Shown: positions 36,585-45,852, counted from the first letter of the stretch. The stretch: DNA of 64,000 nucleotides from JAUMBM01 sp964441755 (GCA_964441755.1 CAYTVG010000003.1:124001-188000); one strand, 5' to 3'. Notes: a model not told the origin generated them from the sequence alone. Program-made: numbers and translations.

Positions 36585-37874
36585 TCAATACGCCATGAAT
36601 ACATCCTCTATCCGCTGGCACGCCTCATTCATGGCATTCTCATCAATCACCAGTGGCGGTGCAAAACGGATAATATTCCCATGGGTAGGTTTGGCCAGGA
36701 TTCCCTTGTCGGCCATGGCCAGACAAATATTCCAGGCTGTTTTGCTTTGAGGACTATCGTTGATCACGACTGCATTCAGCAAGCCTCTTCCCCTGACAGA
36801 GGCTACCAAATCGGGTCGTTTATCTGCAATCAGCTGCATACGCTTGCGAAACAGTATCCCCATAGCACGCGCATTTTGTACTAAGCGTTCATCAATCAGT
36901 ACCTGCAGTGCTTCCACAGCGATAGCACAAGCCAGAGGATTACCGCCAAATGTGCTGCCGTGCTGTCCGGGGCCAATGACTTCCATGATGTGGTCATCGG
37001 TCAGTACCGCAGACACAGGATAGAGTCCACCTGAAAGCGCCTTTCCGAGAATCAGCATATCCGGACGTGTGTAAGTAGCAGGCTGCCGTTCGCAAAGCCC
37101 CTGGCAGCTACAGTCACCACAAACACGCAGCAGACTGCCTGTGCGGCCAATACCCGTCTGGATTTCGTCGGCAATAAAAAGAATATTGCGCTCGCGGCAC
37201 AATGAAGCTGCAAAAGGAATGAAATCATCATCCGGCACATAGACGCCCGCTTCACCCTGAATAGGCTCCATCAAAAAACCAGCAATCAATTCGGGCTGAT
37301 CGTCCAGCGCCTGGCGAAGAGCCTCTTTATCATTGTAGGGGACAGCGACAAAGCCCGGCGTATAGGGCCCGAAATGCCCCTTGGCATCGGGATCGCTGGA
37401 AAAAGATATGATCGTGGTTGTTCTTCCGTGAAAATTCTGCCCACAAACGACGATCTTCGCCTGCCCGTTGGGGATACCTTTCTTCTGATAACCCCATTTG
37501 CGGCATATCTTGATGGCCGTTTCTACCGCTTCTGCCCCTGTATTCATGGGCAGAACCTTGTCGAACCCAAACATTCGCGTCACAAAGCGCTCATAAGGGC
37601 CCAACTGATCGTTGTGAAAGGCTCGGGATGTAAGTGCCAGCTTACCTGATTGCCGGACGAGTGCCTGCAGGATACGCGGATGAGAATGTCCTTGATTTAC
37701 AGCAGAATAAGCCGATAAAAAATCAAAATACTGCTTACCTTCGACATCCCAAACAAATATCCCCTTGCCCTCAGACAGTACGACAGGCAATGGGTGATAA
37801 TTATGTGCACCGTACTGGTTTTCCAGTTCAATAAACAATTCACTCTTGTTGGTTGAGGGGGAGTCGACAATCAT
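36585..37874 (-). CDS. rocD: Ornithine aminotransferase with a Cys-rich insertion
   Basis: This 429-residue class III PLP aminotransferase converts ornithine and 2-oxoglutarate into glutamate semialdehyde and glutamate. It shows SEGKGIFVWDVEGKQYFDFL, VLPMNTGAEAVETAIKICRK, the aspartate ADEIQTGIGRTG, the PLP lysine in LILGKALSGG, GQHGSTFGGNPLACAIAVEA and the C-terminal KPTHGNIIRFAPPLVI. Between the aspartate and lysine blocks is a roughly 15-residue insertion relative to animal and other bacterial enzymes (RVCGDCSCQGLCERQPATYT) with four closely spaced Cys, suggesting metal or disulfide binding. It stands alone, with no arginine catabolism genes beside it. Confidence 0.93.
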   Translation of the reverse strand: MIVDSPSTNKSELFIELENQYGAHNYHPLPVVLSEGKGIFVWDVEGKQYFDFLSAYSAVNQGHSHPRILQALVRQSGKLALTSRAFHNDQLGPYERFVTRMFGFDKVLPMNTGAEAVETAIKICRKWGYQKKGIPNGQAKIVVCGQNFHGRTTTIISFSSDPDAKGHFGPYTPGFVAVPYNDKEALRQALDDQPELIAGFLMEPIQGEAGVYVPDDDFIPFAASLCRERNILFIADEIQTGIGRTGSLLRVCGDCSCQGLCERQPATYTRPDMLILGKALSGGLYPVSAVLTDDHIMEVIGPGQHGSTFGGNPLACAIAVEALQVLIDERLVQNARAMGILFRKRMQLIADKRPDLVASVRGRGLLNAVVINDSPQSKTAWNICLAMADKGILAKPTHGNIIRFAPPLVIDENAMNEACQRIEDVFMAY

Positions 37875-38018
37875 ATAAAATCATTATGTAAGGATAATAA
37901 GCGCTAAGATAAACTAAGCTTGGCGATTGCGCAAACGGAATCGCAAGCAGGCGCACGACACGAGCGCCACAGCCCGGGCAGCGACCAGAAGACAGATCGC
38001 CTGGTGTCTATAGCGAGT

Positions 38019-38201
38019 TTACTTTCCCTCCCTTTGCCGTTTGATTTCTTCGATCTGCCGAAGTATCTCTTCCGACTCATCGATCTTAGCTGCGTAAGCT
38101 TTCAGGTCACCGCTGCGCTGGATGTACATTGCTTCTTCCATGATGCGCGCATATGCTTTCTCCAATTCCTTCAAAGGATCTTTCTTAAATAAGCCGAACA
38201 T
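38019..38201 (-). CDS. Small DUF6435-like protein
   Basis: This 60-residue, highly charged helical protein (MFGLFKKDPLKELEKAYARI, then EAMYIQRSGDLKAYAAKIDE) resembles the DUF6435 family, of unknown function. The aromatic-Leu-Phe-Lys-Lys-Asp-Pro opening followed by Lys/Glu-rich helices is its signature. It is cytoplasmic, with no signal peptide. It lies between rocD and another small protein in the same direction, with enough space that joint transcription is uncertain. Confidence 0.75.
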   Translation of the reverse strand: MFGLFKKDPLKELEKAYARIMEEAMYIQRSGDLKAYAAKIDESEEILRQIEEIKRQREGK

Positions 38202-38267
38202 AGGACGTGTTTAGTTCAGCAACAAATGCCCCCACAAAAGGTTTTGGAATCAATCCCCTAAAACACA

Positions 38268-38549
38268 CTAAAGAATGGTTTCAAAACCGTCATCGTCTGG
38301 CGGTGGCAGTTTTCGCTCAAGAGCAACTGACAGTTGTTGACGCATTTGAGCGAAACGAGCCTCTACCTGCGTGGTGAACTCATTGTCGACCAATTCTTTG
38401 ATGTCGGACAAACCAGCGAGCCCCTCCTGCATCCGCAATTTAAAGGTCTGCTCGGCAAAATCATTTTCAAATTTCACCGATATGCGGTTGTCCATCTGAA
38501 AAACCGTTATCTTCAGGTAAGCATGCTCCAAATAACCTATGATTCGCAT
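38268..38549 (-). CDS. Small conserved protein of unknown function
   Basis: This protein has 93 residues from the ATG at 38549, preferred over an in-frame ATG at 38618 because MRIIGYLEHAYLKITVFQMD looks like a native cytoplasmic N-terminus and the upstream extension is hydrophobic and unlike it. The middle reads RISVKFENDFAEQTFKLRM and the end is acidic and helical (VEARFAQMRQQLSVALERKL). I recall similar small proteins in other Bacteroidota but no function. It lies 66 nt upstream of the DUF6435-like gene and may be cotranscribed with it. Confidence 0.65.
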   Translation of the reverse strand: MRIIGYLEHAYLKITVFQMDNRISVKFENDFAEQTFKLRMQEGLAGLSDIKELVDNEFTTQVEARFAQMRQQLSVALERKLPPPDDDGFETIL

Positions 38550-38678
38550 AAGGCATTGATAATTAATAAGAAATTTCTGCAGGAGACAAAAAAAACGGGA
38601 AGGCAGCGCCCAGACCACACGATTGAAAAAGATGAAGGCCCCGGAAGATATGTTGGACGTAGAGCAGGAGAAGGAACA

Positions 38679-38721
38679 CCAGGCACACAGCGCGTGGATA
38701 AAGCATGCGCTGTGTGCCTGG
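38679..38721. terminator. Perfect hairpin downstream of alanine dehydrogenase
   Basis: A 15-bp perfect stem (38679-38693 with 38707-38721) with a 13-nt loop lies 19 nt beyond the ald stop at 38740 on the minus strand. It has no clear T run after it, so it could be a terminator or an mRNA end-protecting structure. Confidence 0.6.
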
Positions 38722-38739
38722 CAAATGTATGCTTACAAA

Positions 38740-39852
38740 TTACAGCATATCAAACACATCGTGCATTGGCAGATTGAAAGCGTCTGCTACGCCCTGATAT
38801 ACGACTTTGCCTTTGATAACGTTAAGCCCTTTGCGCAGCGGCTCGTTGGCATTGCAGGCTTTTTTCCATCCATGATCAGCCAACTGAAGCGCGTAAGGCA
38901 GCGTAGCGTTGGTCAGTGCGATAGTAGATGTATAAGGCACAGCACCCGGCATATTGGCTACGCAGTAGTGTACAATACCATCAATCACATAGGTCGGATT
39001 TTCGTGCGTTGTTGGCGTACAAGTCTCAATGCAACCTCCCTGATCCACGGCAACATCCACCAGCACGGTTCCTTGATTCATCTCCGCCAGCATATCTCTG
39101 GTAATCAGTTTAGGCGCTTTCGCGCCCGGAATCAGGACAGCCCCTACGATGAGATCAGCATCTTTGATATGCTGACGAATATTGTACTCATTGGAGTACA
39201 AAGTTGTCACGTTAGCCGGCATCACATCTGACAGGTAGCGCAGGCGGTTGAGACTTACATCCATAATAATCACATGGGCTCCCAGGCCTGCAGCCATTTT
39301 AGCCGCCTGGGTACCGACGATACCACCACCCAGCACCAGTACTTTGGCAGGAGATACGCCGGGCACTCCTCCCAGCAGAATACCACGTCCCTGCATGGGC
39401 TTTTCAAGATATTTCGCACCTTCCTGTACGGCCATTCTGCCTGCCACTTCACTCATAGGAACCAACAAAGGCAAAGAACGATCAGCCAATTCCACGGTCT
39501 CGTACGCCAGACAGACCGCTCCACGTTCCATCATCGCCAACGTAAGCTCCTGAGAAGAGGCGAAGTGAAAATAAGTAAAAACGAGTTGATCCTGACGAAT
39601 CAGCTTGTATTCGGATGCAATAGGCTCTTTGACCTTGATAATCATTTCCGATTTGGCATACACATCCTCGATGGTTGGCAGGACAACCGCCCCGGCAGCC
39701 TCGTATGCCTGATCTGTAAAACCACTGTTGAGACCCGCACCCGTCTGAACGTACACTGAATGACCACGCTTGCGAAGCTCAATGGTACCTGCAGGCGTCA
39801 GCGCAACGCGATTCTCATTGTTTTTGATTTCCTTTGGACAACCTACAATCAT
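38740..39852 (-). CDS. ald: Alanine dehydrogenase
   Basis: The protein has 370 residues from the ATG at 39852 (MIVGCPKEIKNNENRVALTP); the frame continues 18 codons upstream but that part is not family-like. It contains the pyruvate-binding NNENRVALTPAG, VKVKEP-type IKVKEPIASEY, the HFASSQELTLAM block, MSEVAGRMAVQEGA and the Rossmann loop KVLVLGGGIVGTQAAKMA. It interconverts alanine and pyruvate plus ammonia with NAD. A TATCTTTG promoter element on the minus strand (39894-39901) precedes it, and the zinc-ribbon gene is divergent 106 nt away. Confidence 0.93.
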   Translation of the reverse strand: MIVGCPKEIKNNENRVALTPAGTIELRKRGHSVYVQTGAGLNSGFTDQAYEAAGAVVLPTIEDVYAKSEMIIKVKEPIASEYKLIRQDQLVFTYFHFASSQELTLAMMERGAVCLAYETVELADRSLPLLVPMSEVAGRMAVQEGAKYLEKPMQGRGILLGGVPGVSPAKVLVLGGGIVGTQAAKMAAGLGAHVIIMDVSLNRLRYLSDVMPANVTTLYSNEYNIRQHIKDADLIVGAVLIPGAKAPKLITRDMLAEMNQGTVLVDVAVDQGGCIETCTPTTHENPTYVIDGIVHYCVANMPGAVPYTSTIALTNATLPYALQLADHGWKKACNANEPLRKGLNVIKGKVVYQGVADAFNLPMHDVFDML

Positions 39853-39893
39853 GTCTGTAGTTTTTTGGTTAGGCCTAATGTTAAAAAACGTGG

Positions 39894-39901
39894 CAAAGAT
39901 A
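39894..39901 (-). promoter_or_regulatory. Promoter element of ald
   Basis: The minus strand reads TATCTTTG, an exact TAnnTTTG match 42 nt upstream of the ald start. Confidence 0.5.
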
Positions 39902-39957
39902 ATCATCTACTGCTATGAGATGAGGTTAATGTCCAAAAAATATCACATATTCGCATT

Positions 39958-40788
39958 GTGAAAACGTGCCTTCAATGCAAAGTCGAGCTACCCGCACAGG
40001 CTAAGTTCTGCTGGAACTGTGGTCGGGAGCAATCATTGGCTACTATCCGTGAGGATCAGTGGCAGGATGTGTTCGATTTTCAAGCAGATTTACTGCCGCA
40101 ACTTAACAAGCGATGGACCAGCCTGCTCAAAGAACTCATGGAACGCCAGCTGGGTATAACCGACAAAGAACTATGGCAGGAAAAATTATACGAAACGGGC
40201 TTCCGCGACCTGGTACACCGCAGACTGGGCCAGTTTGCAGAAAAATCAGTTCCCGCAACCGGACGGCAAGCGTGGCTACACGCCTGGCACAGGCTGGCCT
40301 GGGATTTAATCGAGCACTTCCTCATAGCCCATGGCCAGGATTGGTTACCTGTCCCCATAAATACTAATCTCCTCAAACACCAATCTCGCATACTGAGCCC
40401 CGGCAATTCCCGGGAACCGATACTCGATTATTTACACTTAGACGAGGAGCCCGTACCTTTTTTCACGGAATTCATCTCCATGCCGCTGGAGAAACTCAAA
40501 AATACAAGTCAGTACTTTCTTTTTCCCGAAAAAAACGAACGCATTTGGCTGATTATTGATTTATCGCTTTTTGGGTCGCTCAAAGAAGGCCTGGCTTTTA
40601 CCGAAAAAGGTATGTACTGGAAAAACCAGTTGCAGGCACCGCAGCAGGTTATGTATGAACAACTACAACAAGTAGACAGAGAAAATGACTGGCTGCTCAT
40701 CAACCAACACTTTTTCCACGCTAGCCCCTCGCTAAATACCAAAATATGGCTGCTGCTTCGACGCTTCATGCTTTTCTACCAGCCATAG
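39958..40788 (+). CDS. Zinc-ribbon protein of unknown function (GTG start)
   Basis: This 276-residue protein starts at GTG (39958) and opens with a zinc ribbon CLQCKVELPAQAKFCWNCG (two CxxC-type pairs, residues 4-22). The rest is helical and rich in Trp and Leu (RWTSLLKELMERQLGITD, LHAWHRLAWDLIEHFLIAHG), with no domain I recognise. It may be an adaptor or regulator that binds nucleic acid or protein through the ribbon. It is divergent from ald and followed by a 174-nt gap before the patatin gene on the other strand. Confidence 0.7.
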   Translation: MKTCLQCKVELPAQAKFCWNCGREQSLATIREDQWQDVFDFQADLLPQLNKRWTSLLKELMERQLGITDKELWQEKLYETGFRDLVHRRLGQFAEKSVPATGRQAWLHAWHRLAWDLIEHFLIAHGQDWLPVPINTNLLKHQSRILSPGNSREPILDYLHLDEEPVPFFTEFISMPLEKLKNTSQYFLFPEKNERIWLIIDLSLFGSLKEGLAFTEKGMYWKNQLQAPQQVMYEQLQQVDRENDWLLINQHFFHASPSLNTKIWLLLRRFMLFYQP

Positions 40789-40962
40789 AACCTGGAAGTA
40801 AAAACATTTTTCTTAGCATGTTTAGGTCCCTTGAAAGTGCACAGCCATCGCTGTGTAGCTGAAAAGATAAGCATCAGCAGCGCTGAATTCCGTTTACACG
40901 CTAAAGGCGGCAGCAAGAAGCCCGCTTATGTGTAGGGAAAAAATGCTGCCGCAGCGGCTTGC

Positions 40963-41790
40963 TCACCCATCAGGCAGTAGCGGCCTGAGCGATAAAGCCT
41001 GCGCCTTCAGTGCCACCCAGTCCTTAATTGCAGGCATTTTGGCCTTAGCCTCTTCGTAACCAATTTCATAGATCTCCCTATAGCTGGCAAACTGAAAAAT
41101 GTGGTATTTACTGACACGGACGGGTTCCAGCAAAAGATTGCAAAATGGCAGATGCGGCAGGGTATTTGCCTGAATAGACAGGTCAAAACAGCGCGTGGCA
41201 ATGCTAAATACATGCTGAATAGACCGTCCGTCTATCTCCACTGCAGGCATCACATTGACGCCCAAAATAAAATCACAGCGATTTACCAATGGCTTGACGG
41301 GCAGATTGCAGAGCAAGCCCCCGTCTACGTACTGCTGCCCGTCAATACGAACAGGGCTAAATACAAGCGGAATAGAGGAGGAAGCCGCGATAACACTAAA
41401 CAACTCCCCGCTACTCCTGATTTCAACCTTACCCGTGTTGAGATTTGAAATAGCAACAAAGAGTGGCAAGTGCAGTGCTTCAAACCGATCGTGGGGGATC
41501 ACCTCGGCCAATCGCTCCTTCAGATAGGTCAGTTCACCCAATACAGCCCTGAGTGGCTTGAAGGAAAGCAGTTTTATCATCTTGCTTTCCTGAATAAAAT
41601 CGAGCATCTGCTGCGGCTGCAGCCCCGCAGCATATAAACTGCCAATGATGGCACCGGCACTCGTTCCCGCAACCACACAAGGCCCCAGTCCTTCCTCCAG
41701 CAATGCCTGCAGAACACCGATATGCGCAGCTCCTCTTGCTCCACCGCCAGACAGACTGATTCCTATGCGGACATTTTCACCTGTTTGCAT
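40963..41790 (-). CDS. Patatin-like phospholipase
   Basis: This 275-residue protein has all patatin features: the oxyanion loop GGGARGAAHIGV, the nucleophile elbow AGTSAGAIIGSLYA (catalytic Ser near residue 44) and the catalytic Asp in QYVDGGLLCNLP. There is no signal peptide, so it may act in the cytoplasm or be exported by an unusual route. Members hydrolyse acyl chains from membrane phospholipids. Length is that of the bacterial RssA/YlbK-like group. It runs in the same direction as the lamin-tail gene, with a hairpin between them. Confidence 0.93.
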   Translation of the reverse strand: MQTGENVRIGISLSGGGARGAAHIGVLQALLEEGLGPCVVAGTSAGAIIGSLYAAGLQPQQMLDFIQESKMIKLLSFKPLRAVLGELTYLKERLAEVIPHDRFEALHLPLFVAISNLNTGKVEIRSSGELFSVIAASSSIPLVFSPVRIDGQQYVDGGLLCNLPVKPLVNRCDFILGVNVMPAVEIDGRSIQHVFSIATRCFDLSIQANTLPHLPFCNLLLEPVRVSKYHIFQFASYREIYEIGYEEAKAKMPAIKDWVALKAQALSLRPLLPDG

Positions 41791-41807
41791 ATCCGGGTTT
41801 GTTCATT

Positions 41808-41838
41808 CAGCTTGCTGTGCACAAGGCACAGCAAGCTG
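41808..41838. terminator. Hairpin between lamin-tail gene and patatin gene
   Basis: A 13-bp perfect stem (41808-41820 with 41826-41838) with ACAAG loop lies just after the lamin-tail stop at 41851 on the minus strand. It has no T run. Confidence 0.6.
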
Positions 41839-41850
41839 AAACCAACAAAA

Positions 41851-43305
41851 CTATAGCTTATTAATCATTCTCACCGCAACACCAGCAGCCGTATGCAGCC
41901 GCAGGTAGTAGTTGCCCATGGGCAGTTGGCCAAGCGACAGCTCAAAAGAAGCAGCTGACGGATTGCGCTCCATCAGTATACGCCCCAGCCCGTCGGTCAG
42001 TAGAAGCCGGTCACATACTACCGGTAGCTCGACAAAAACAACAGAATTTACCGGATTTGGATATAACTTAACGGATGCAGCCAACAATGCCTCCTGCTCG
42101 CTGCTTACGCCCGTAGGTACGATATCGGCAGCATAACGAGGCAGCAGCTGATATCCTTCCGTGAAGGGAGCAGAAGAATCGAATTGCCCGCCCAGTCCGG
42201 TGACATTGAAGCGTCCCGTTGGAGCAGCTGCCATAAACAGGTCTACATCATTGTCTATACGCAGTGTATGCACATTGCCGTTGGCATCGGAAACATCCAC
42301 ATTAAAGCCGCTGGCTGTGCCCATCCACTGAGCAGGATCTACCAACTCCACATTCAGCAGCTTTACCAGACGCGACTCCGTCTGTTCGCTGAGCGACGTG
42401 ACTACGACGGCCTGCAGCAGCTGATTGCCTGAAGAAACCCTCCAGAGCGTATCCAGATTAAACTGCAGCAGCCCGTTGTACTGAGAGACGACCCCCCGGC
42501 CAATTACGCGGTCGCCCTCAGCAACCGAATAGCCAAAATCTCCGCTGTTGAAAAAAACCGCGATACCGTAGTTAGTCTCATCAATAAGGGTAAACTGCAG
42601 CCCGCCGGGACGCAGGTTGTTACCGTAAACAATACCTTCCAACTGGCAACGGGTGCCCACGGAATCTGCGATGCCCTGAGCATTCACATTAGTTACCTGA
42701 CCGATAGGGTAAGCAGGGTAGGAGGGAGGTGGCCCCGTAGAACAATTGTTGTCAGCCCCCGGACTGGCAAATACGGGCAGGCCGTTGATGCTGAATCCGG
42801 CTGATACAGTGGAGGAAGTCCAGCTAGCTGCCAGTGCATTATCTGCTGTCACGTCACATAATACCAGGCTACTCCCCAGACCGTTGGCAGCGGTGGGCCA
42901 GGGAGCTGCATTGCCATAGCGAAGAGAATCAACGACATTTCCCTGCCCATCTCTGAGCTCGATTCGCTCTCCACTGTTGCTCAAAGCTCCTGAGCTAAAC
43001 CTGTAGGCAGAAACGCCAAAATTTCGCAGCATAGCTGCTGAATCAACCCCTACCACCACATACTGCCCCGGTTGCAATATATGCTCACTTTGGAAAGTAA
43101 ATACGACCCCTGCAGAAAAAGTACAGCCCTGTAGATTTACAGATTGACTGCCCCTGTTGTACAATTCAATGAATTCCAGACTGTCATTGCCCACTTCAGG
43201 CGGGTTGTACATAATCTCGGAGATAACCACATTGCCAACGACAGACTGTGCCAGCACCCATGTAGTTGACAGGGCAAGCAATAAAAAGGTAACGATCGCT
43301 CTCAT
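41851..43305 (-). CDS. Secreted lamin-tail-domain protein with type A T9SS tail
   Basis: This 484-residue protein has a signal peptide (MRAIVTFLLLALSTTWVLAQ), a lamin-tail domain (about 22-135: VISEIMYNPPEVGNDSLEFI, then LYNRGSQSVNLQGC), a middle beta region resembling OB-type or nuclease-associated domains (LEGIVYGNNL, VIGRGVVSQYNGLLQFNLDT), and a C-terminal type A T9SS sorting domain (about 412-484) with KLYPNPVNSVVFVE and LPMGNYYLRLHTAAGVAV. It should be secreted to the surface or medium. The middle part could be a nuclease-like region but lacks motifs I can name. Confidence 0.85.
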   Translation of the reverse strand: MRAIVTFLLLALSTTWVLAQSVVGNVVISEIMYNPPEVGNDSLEFIELYNRGSQSVNLQGCTFSAGVVFTFQSEHILQPGQYVVVGVDSAAMLRNFGVSAYRFSSGALSNSGERIELRDGQGNVVDSLRYGNAAPWPTAANGLGSSLVLCDVTADNALAASWTSSTVSAGFSINGLPVFASPGADNNCSTGPPPSYPAYPIGQVTNVNAQGIADSVGTRCQLEGIVYGNNLRPGGLQFTLIDETNYGIAVFFNSGDFGYSVAEGDRVIGRGVVSQYNGLLQFNLDTLWRVSSGNQLLQAVVVTSLSEQTESRLVKLLNVELVDPAQWMGTASGFNVDVSDANGNVHTLRIDNDVDLFMAAAPTGRFNVTGLGGQFDSSAPFTEGYQLLPRYAADIVPTGVSSEQEALLAASVKLYPNPVNSVVFVELPVVCDRLLLTDGLGRILMERNPSAASFELSLGQLPMGNYYLRLHTAAGVAVRMINKL

Positions 43306-43419
43306 GCTTCAATATTGATGAACAAAATGATAATACAATATTACAAAAAAACTAAGAACTCATTCGACAACTATTCTATTCCTGAATACTGACAAGACAT
43401 ATTTTAAAAGCTTACAGAC

Positions 43420-43454
43420 AATAATATTTTACCAGCAGGTATCAAAATATTATT
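43420..43454. promoter_or_regulatory. Inverted repeat, possible operator
   Basis: AATAATATTTT (43420-43430) and AAAATATTATT (43444-43454) are perfect inverse copies with a 13-nt spacer. It lies between two divergent genes and could bind a regulator; AT richness makes chance possible. Confidence 0.4.
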
Positions 43455-43592
43455 CCCAAACCATGTATAAATTCAGTTAATAATACCGATAGCCCCGATT
43501 GTGCCTAACATCGGACAAATCTACGGCCTGAATTGACAGCACTTTGTGAAAAATAATGAGCAAAAATTAACATTCCCTTAATAATGTCCCCT

Positions 43593-43600
43593 TACCTTTG
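43593..43600 (+). promoter_or_regulatory. Promoter element of TonB-type receptor gene
   Basis: TACCTTTG is an exact TAnnTTTG match 44 nt before the ATG at 43645. TTAACA rather than TTG is at the upstream position. Confidence 0.5.
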
Positions 43601-43644
43601 TCAGCGAAAAGCCATTATTTCTTAAAAAAATGTAGGCTAGTTCT

Positions 43645-45852
43645 ATGAAAATTTTCAAACACGTTCAAGCTTTCGGCCTAGCCGTTGCGCTGGTACTGCT
43701 TCCGGGTCTCATACTGGCTCAGGGTGTTACCTCCTCTGCAATGGCAGGGCAAATCACTGATGCTTCTACCAAAGAAGCGCTCATCGGTGCAAACGTCATT
43801 GCTACACACCTCCCTTCGGGCTCGGTCTACGGCAATGCTACCGATGTTGACGGCCGCTATCGCATACCCGGTATGCGCGTAGGTGGTCCGTACCGCATCG
43901 TTGTTTCTTACACAGGCTACGAAGACCAGACGCTCGAAAACGTCTATCTGAGCCTGGGTACAGCGGCGACGCTCAACTTTGCGATGAGTGCCTCTGCTGT
44001 GGAGATCGCCGGCATTGAAGTGACGGCCAACCGCAATGACCTGTTCAGCGGCAACCGTACAGGTGCTGGTACGAACGTCAGCTCCGAAACGCTTCGTTCG
44101 TTTCCGACGCTGAGTCGCTCGATCAACGACTTCACGCGTCTTACGCCACAGTCCAATGGTACGTCTTTCGGCGGACAGGACAACCGTCTGAACAACATCA
44201 CGCTCGACGGTTCTATCTTCAACAACAGCTTTGGTCTCGCAGGCCAGCCGGGTGCACGTACAGGTGTTTCTCCGATCAGCCTTGATGCCATCGAACAGGT
44301 CCAGGTCAACATCGCTCCTTACGATGTTCGCCAGGCAGGTTTCGTCGGTGCCGGTATCAACGCTGTTACGCGCAGTGGTAATAACGAGTTCTCAGGCTCT
44401 GCTTACTACTTCCTGCGCAATGAAAACCTGCTGGGTAGTCAGGCAAGAGACAGAGAATTTACAACGGCTCCATTCACCAATACACAGTATGGCTTCCGCC
44501 TCGGTGGTCCGATTGTGAAGAACAAAGTTTTCTTCTTTGTAAGTGGTGAACTTGACGACCAGGCTTCTCCTTTCCTGCGTGTTGCCAACCGTGGTGAAAC
44601 ACCAGGTGGAAACATTACCAACGTACCTGCAGCAGATCTCGACGCTTTCAGTGGCTATCTGCGCGATAAGCTCGGCTACGAGACAGGTCCTTACGAAGGT
44701 TACGATCTGGAAACTACAGGTGAAAAGTTGTCTGCACGTCTTGACTTCAACGTCAACAAAAACAACAAAGTCAACCTTCGTTATACGATGTTGAATTCGT
44801 CACGCGACGTGCCTGTAAGTGGAAGTTCTTCGCTGGGCTTTGGCAACCGCTCCAGTGCAGATGCCCTGAGTTTCCAAAACTCCAACTACATCCAAAACGA
44901 AAACATTCGCTCTATCATCGGCGAATGGAACTCGGTTATTGGCAGCAAAATGTCCAATAACATGATCATTGGTTACACTTACCAGAACGAAGACCGCGGC
45001 TCTCGTGGTGATTTCTTCCCCTTGATTGAGATTCAGCGCAATGGAAGAAACTACATGTCGGCTGGATTCGAGCCGTTTACACCCAACAATCAACTGTCTT
45101 ACAATACCTTCCAGTTTCAGAACAACTTCTCCTACTATGCCGGTAAGCATACCATCACGGCTGGTCTGAACGTTGAGCGCATGAACTTCCGCAACGTATT
45201 CTTCCCGGGTTCTCAGGGTGTATTCGTGTATAACTCGCTGGACGATTTCTTTGCAGATGCCGATGGTTTCCTGGCTGATCCGAACCGTACAGCTTCTGCA
45301 GATACTCTCCGCCGCTTCCAGTACCGCTACTCTGCCCTGCCGGGCGGAGCAGAGCCTGTACAGCCAACAGAAGTTACCTATGCCGGCCTGTATGTACAGG
45401 ATGAATTCCAGGCGACGGACAAGCTGAATCTTACCTTCGGCGTTCGCGCTGACGTCCCTGTGTTTGGCGATACGGGTTTCGAAAATCCGGTCGTTGCTGA
45501 CCAGACCTACCGCCTCGATGGTGAGGACATTAAAGTGAGCACTTCTAAGCTGCCAGATCCTAAGGTACTGATTTCACCTCGCGTTGGTTTCAACTATGAC
45601 GTTAAAGGTGATAAGTCACTGCAGGTTCGCGGTGGTACGGGTCTGTTTACAGGCCGCCCTGTATTCGTGTGGATTTCTAACCAAATCGGCAACAACGGTG
45701 TACTCACGGGTTTCGAGCAGATCGACAACACGACAACTCGTCCGTTTACTACTAACCCGGGTCAGTTCATCACCAATCCGGGTCTGCCTGCTGGCACTCA
45801 CGGATCCCAACTTCAAGTTCCTGCAGGTATGGCGCTCCAGCGTTGCTGTTGA
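43645..45852 (+). CDS. TonB-type outer-membrane receptor, 5' part (frameshifted gene)
   Basis: This frame encodes 735 residues, of which about 716 belong to the protein; it then runs into an unrelated short tail. It starts with a signal peptide, a carboxypeptidase-regulatory domain (about 30-115: GQITDASTKEALIGANVIAT, DVDGRYRIPGMRVGG), a plug (about 130-240: SRSINDFTRLTPQSNG, QDNRLNNITLDGSIFNNSFG) and barrel strands. Reading continues in the +1 frame after GCT at 45790-45792. The full protein is about 1086 residues, the usual length for this Bacteroidota OmpA/TonB-like receptor. It is probably an uptake or surface receptor; the ligand is unknown. Confidence 0.85.
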   Translation: MKIFKHVQAFGLAVALVLLPGLILAQGVTSSAMAGQITDASTKEALIGANVIATHLPSGSVYGNATDVDGRYRIPGMRVGGPYRIVVSYTGYEDQTLENVYLSLGTAATLNFAMSASAVEIAGIEVTANRNDLFSGNRTGAGTNVSSETLRSFPTLSRSINDFTRLTPQSNGTSFGGQDNRLNNITLDGSIFNNSFGLAGQPGARTGVSPISLDAIEQVQVNIAPYDVRQAGFVGAGINAVTRSGNNEFSGSAYYFLRNENLLGSQARDREFTTAPFTNTQYGFRLGGPIVKNKVFFFVSGELDDQASPFLRVANRGETPGGNITNVPAADLDAFSGYLRDKLGYETGPYEGYDLETTGEKLSARLDFNVNKNNKVNLRYTMLNSSRDVPVSGSSSLGFGNRSSADALSFQNSNYIQNENIRSIIGEWNSVIGSKMSNNMIIGYTYQNEDRGSRGDFFPLIEIQRNGRNYMSAGFEPFTPNNQLSYNTFQFQNNFSYYAGKHTITAGLNVERMNFRNVFFPGSQGVFVYNSLDDFFADADGFLADPNRTASADTLRRFQYRYSALPGGAEPVQPTEVTYAGLYVQDEFQATDKLNLTFGVRADVPVFGDTGFENPVVADQTYRLDGEDIKVSTSKLPDPKVLISPRVGFNYDVKGDKSLQVRGGTGLFTGRPVFVWISNQIGNNGVLTGFEQIDNTTTRPFTTNPGQFITNPGLPAGTHGSQLQVPAGMALQRCC

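Larger units (their letters stand above)
43306..43644. other. AT-rich divergent intergenic region with inverted repeat and promoter
   Basis: This 339-nt AT-rich stretch separates the lamin-tail gene and the TonB-type receptor gene. It holds an inverted repeat at 43420-43454 and a plus-strand TACCTTTG element at 43593-43600. I see no gene. Confidence 0.6.
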
